From assembly GCA_043718245.1 (NCBI GenBank), contig JAYSWB010000010.1:1-7463 (forward strand): a stretch of 7,463 nucleotides of DNA, read 5' to 3'. Shown in pieces: positions 5,832-7,463 of the stretch (positions are counted from its first letter, which is position 1; each line of letters begins with the position of its first letter). This DNA comes from JBAXAB01 sp043718245 (GTDB lineage: Bacteria > Patescibacteriota > Minisyncoccia > Phycocordibacterales > CAIZLB01). The notes under the pieces are model-generated. The model did not search any database and was not told the origin of the DNA. It worked only from the letters and a program-made list of their open reading frames with translations. Position numbers and translations under genes: made by a program.

Positions 5832-6374
5832 CTATGCGGGAACCGCAAGTTGCTCGCGAACCTGCTTCAAGAACTCTGAGTGGGACATGACGTACCACGC
5901 GTTTCCGACCGACATCTCGATGGTCAGCTCGAGGATGTTTGCAAACCTTCCACTGTCTTCCTGCTTCAGGATGTGGGGAAGATGACCCTCTGCGATCCAA
6001 ACCCTCGGTGCGAAGCGAGTAGTACTTTTCTTTCCCACGATGCGGTACTTTGCATCCCTCATAGTAGGATCCTCGGCATCGAACGCCCGGCTGTCTTCCT
6101 TTTTCGTCTTCGCCTTCACATCCGCCTGAGCCGCCCTGGTTTCCGCCGCGAGTTTCGCGATGGCAACTTCGCTGAGGGTGACTTCGCTTGCGCCGTGTTT
6201 CTTCCGACTATTACGACCGGCCTTCTTTGGCTTTGGGAGCTGGCCACCGAATAACTTTCCGGCTACATCCTTGGTGCGGCCTTGCCTACTTCTGATGATG
6301 AATCCCCGACGCCGATTGTGAGGGGTTGCGTTGGTTGGAGCTGATTTTGTTCTTACATGTGGACGTTTTGCCAT
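5832..6374 (-). CDS. GC-rich orphan gene, basic protein of unknown function
   Basis: I do not recognise this 180-residue protein. Its first 61 residues are strongly basic and low in hydrophobics (MAKRPHVRTK..., NRRRGF, PKPKKAGRNSRKKHG), like a disordered nucleic-acid-binding tail. Then come an alanine-rich amphipathic helix (TLSEVAIAKLAAETRAAQAD, about 66-85), a charged stretch, and a C-terminal region with hydrophobic periodicity (RVWIAEGHLPHILK, FANILELTIEM, HSEFLKQVREQLAVPA) that could be a small folded domain. No signal peptide or membrane segment is seen. Hand-counted G+C is 32 of 60 (5941-6000) and 40 of 60 (6121-6180), against 17 of 60 in metG (6781-6840), with many G/C third positions, which suggests transfer from a richer-GC source. 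A plus-strand frame (5880-6254) overlaps it but lacks these supports. The ATG at 6374 has no Shine-Dalgarno; a promoter and hairpin leader lie upstream. Confidence 0.7.
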   Translation of the reverse strand: MAKRPHVRTKSAPTNATPHNRRRGFIIRSRQGRTKDVAGKLFGGQLPKPKKAGRNSRKKHGASEVTLSEVAIAKLAAETRAAQADVKAKTKKEDSRAFDAEDPTMRDAKYRIVGKKSTTRFAPRVWIAEGHLPHILKQEDSGRFANILELTIEMSVGNAWYVMSHSEFLKQVREQLAVPA

Positions 6375-6413
6375 AGTTTACGTGCTTTCTTTTTGTTGGT
6401 TAAACACAGCCAC

Positions 6414-6466
6414 TTTAGCTGTGCATTTTAAGGCACTTTGAAAATGTCCTAAAATGCACAGCTAAA
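6414..6466. repeat. Perfect 17-bp inverted repeat (leader hairpin)
   Basis: TTTAGCTGTGCATTTTA (6414-6430) is matched exactly by TAAAATGCACAGCTAAA (6450-6466) across a 19-base loop. The stem can be prolonged past a bulge by GG (6432-6433) with CC (6448-6449). No U tract follows on either strand, so it is not an intrinsic terminator. On the minus strand it falls inside the predicted untranslated leader of the orphan gene, 40 bases before the start codon; on the plus strand it lies upstream of the metG promoter. It may be an RNA regulatory hairpin, a protein-binding dyad or a remnant of a small mobile element. Confidence 0.9.
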
Positions 6467-6498
6467 AACACTTCACTCTCAATGAACAATATCGCAGT

Positions 6499-6527
6499 AT
6501 ATTACGTCGATTAAGTAGATATGTCAA
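6499..6527 (-). promoter_or_regulatory. Predicted promoter of the orphan gene
   Basis: Read leftward, a perfect -35 box TTGACA (6527-6522) is followed after 17 bp by TAATAT (6504-6499, four of six -10 bases). The start would be near 6492, giving a leader of about 118 nt that contains the whole 6414-6466 hairpin. An alternative -10, TATACT, lies three bases further but would need a 20-bp spacer. Confidence 0.55.
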
Positions 6528-6556
6528 TAGAAATGAAACGCCTTTTAAGCTACAAT
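6528..6556 (+). promoter_or_regulatory. Predicted promoter of metG
   Basis: TACAAT (6551-6556, five of six -10 bases) is preceded after 17 bp by a weak -35 box TAGAAA (6528-6533, four of six). The start would fall around 6563, some eight bases before the metG ATG, giving a very short leader like that of grpE. The -35 box directly abuts the -35 box of the divergent orphan-gene promoter. Confidence 0.45.
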
Positions 6557-6570
6557 AAACAAACAATTCA

Positions 6571-7463
6571 ATGTCTAAAACTTTTTATCTCACAACCACT
6601 TTGCCGTATGTGAATGCAAAACCACATTCTGGCCACGCACTCGAATTCGTGCGAGCAGATGCTGTTGCTCGGTATAAACGATCTCAAGGATTTGATGTAT
6701 TTTTTAATACTGGAACAGACGAGCACGGCCAAAAACTATTTGATGCTGCAAAAAAAGAAGGAAAAGAAATCCAGAAATATGTAGATGATGGATCAGAAAA
6801 CTTTAGAAATCTTTTAGATAAATTAGGTGTAACAAATGAGCACCATTTCAGCCGTACTACTAGTCCAGAGCATATAAAAGGGGCGCAGGAATTCTGGAGG
6901 ATTGTTGAAAAAAATGGATTTATTTATAAAGCACAATACCAGACAAAATACTGTGTTGGATGTGAACTTGAAAAAACCGATTCTGACCTAACAAATGGAA
7001 AGTGTAACGACCACCTAAATCTGGAAATTCAAATAATTGATGAGGAAAATTACTTTTTTAAATTTTCAGCTTTTGAAAAAAAACTTCTTGATTTATATGA
7101 AAATAGTTCGACATTTGTAATTCCTGACAGTCGCATGAAGGAAATCAAGAGTCTGGTTTCTCGTGGTTTAAAAGATTTTTCTATTTCACGCTTAAAAAGC
7201 AAGATGGCTTGGGGAATATCTGTTCCTGGTGATGATGACCATGTCATGTATGTATGGTTTGATGCCCTTGCGAATTATATTACTGCTCTCGGTTGGCCAA
7301 ATGATTCAGAGAAATTTAAAAAGTATTGGATAGGCGGAAATCCCACTCAATATTGTGGACAAGATAATCTGAAACAGCAATCAGCCATCTGGCAGGCAAT
7401 GTTAATGGCTGCAGAGCTTGGAACTTCACACCAAATAATTGTAAATGGGTTTGTGATGGGGGA
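6571..7463 (+). CDS. metG: Methionyl-tRNA synthetase, 5' part (cut by window edge)
   Basis: Class I aminoacyl-tRNA synthetase that charges tRNA(Met), cytosolic and essential. The 297 complete codons visible cover most of the Rossmann catalytic domain: TLPYVNAKPHSGHALE holds the HIGH signature in the form HSGH (19-22), followed by NTGTDEHG (46-53), a single zinc knuckle C128-x2-C131...C145-x2-H148, and YVWFDALANYI (227-237). CGQDNLKQQSAIWQAMLMAA (262-281) occupies the position of the usual GKD..-FH region. The layout matches the one-knuckle Thermus-type MetG. The window ends after NGFVMG, just before the expected KMSKS loop, so the anticodon-binding domain is not seen. TAA in frame at 6556-6558 makes the ATG at 6571 the first possible start. 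No Shine-Dalgarno precedes it. Confidence 0.96.
   Translation, partial: MSKTFYLTTTLPYVNAKPHSGHALEFVRADAVARYKRSQGFDVFFNTGTDEHGQKLFDAAKKEGKEIQKYVDDGSENFRNLLDKLGVTNEHHFSRTTSPEHIKGAQEFWRIVEKNGFIYKAQYQTKYCVGCELEKTDSDLTNGKCNDHLNLEIQIIDEENYFFKFSAFEKKLLDLYENSSTFVIPDSRMKEIKSLVSRGLKDFSISRLKSKMAWGISVPGDDDHVMYVWFDALANYITALGWPNDSEKFKKYWIGGNPTQYCGQDNLKQQSAIWQAMLMAAELGTSHQIIVNGFVMG

Noticed and set aside
5880..6254. A 124-codon plus-strand frame overlapping the GC-rich orphan gene
   Set aside because: It lacks a promoter or terminator in the right places and is shorter. The minus-strand frame has a G/C-rich third-position pattern, a consensus promoter upstream and a terminator just after its stop.
6414..6466. 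Reading the 17-bp inverted repeat as an intrinsic terminator
   Set aside because: Neither strand has a U tract after the stem, and it lies between divergent gene starts rather than after a gene.

Overview
The window looks like a chromosomal segment of a small-genome bacterium, most plausibly a Candidate Phyla Radiation (Patescibacteria/Parcubacteria-like) lineage. This is inference, resting on four things: an AT-rich background, no convincing Shine-Dalgarno site in front of any gene, a long secreted protein built only of peptidoglycan-binding-like modules, and a MetG with a GQDNLKQQ-type core that I associate with this group. Stops are TAA or TAG, no UGA is read in frame, and the standard bacterial code fits.

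Layout. (1) Positions 1-740, minus strand: the first 15 codons of a gene running off the left edge, possibly a transposase-type helix-turn-helix protein, then a type II toxin-antitoxin pair in reverse (toxin-first) order, a HigB/RelE-fold toxin followed by an XRE-family antitoxin. (2) Positions 809-3405, plus strand: a grpE-dnaK chaperone operon with a sigma70-like promoter almost touching the grpE start codon and an intrinsic terminator after dnaK. No dnaJ, hrcA or CIRCE element is visible. (3) Positions 3410-5830: a strong consensus promoter (TTTACA, 17 bp, TATAAT) driving a 760-residue secreted protein with seven tandem peptidoglycan-binding-like modules, closed by a GC-rich bidirectional terminator. 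(4) Positions 5832-6527, minus strand: a 180-residue orphan protein whose DNA is far richer in G+C than its neighbours. Its predicted leader of about 118 nt holds a perfect 17-bp hairpin. (5) Positions 6522-7463, plus strand: the 5' 297 codons of metG, cut by the window edge just before the expected KMSKS loop. Its promoter lies back to back with that of the orphan gene.

The genes are mostly independent units. GrpE and DnaK act together as nucleotide-exchange factor and Hsp70 chaperone, and the toxin and antitoxin act as a pair. The part that ordinary annotation explains least is 5765-6527: a GC-rich orphan gene with its own terminator, a promoter overlapping that of metG, and a long leader hairpin with alternative pairing partners. 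No complete known novel system can be claimed; this unit and a G8 tract in the signal sequence of the surface protein most deserve a second look.
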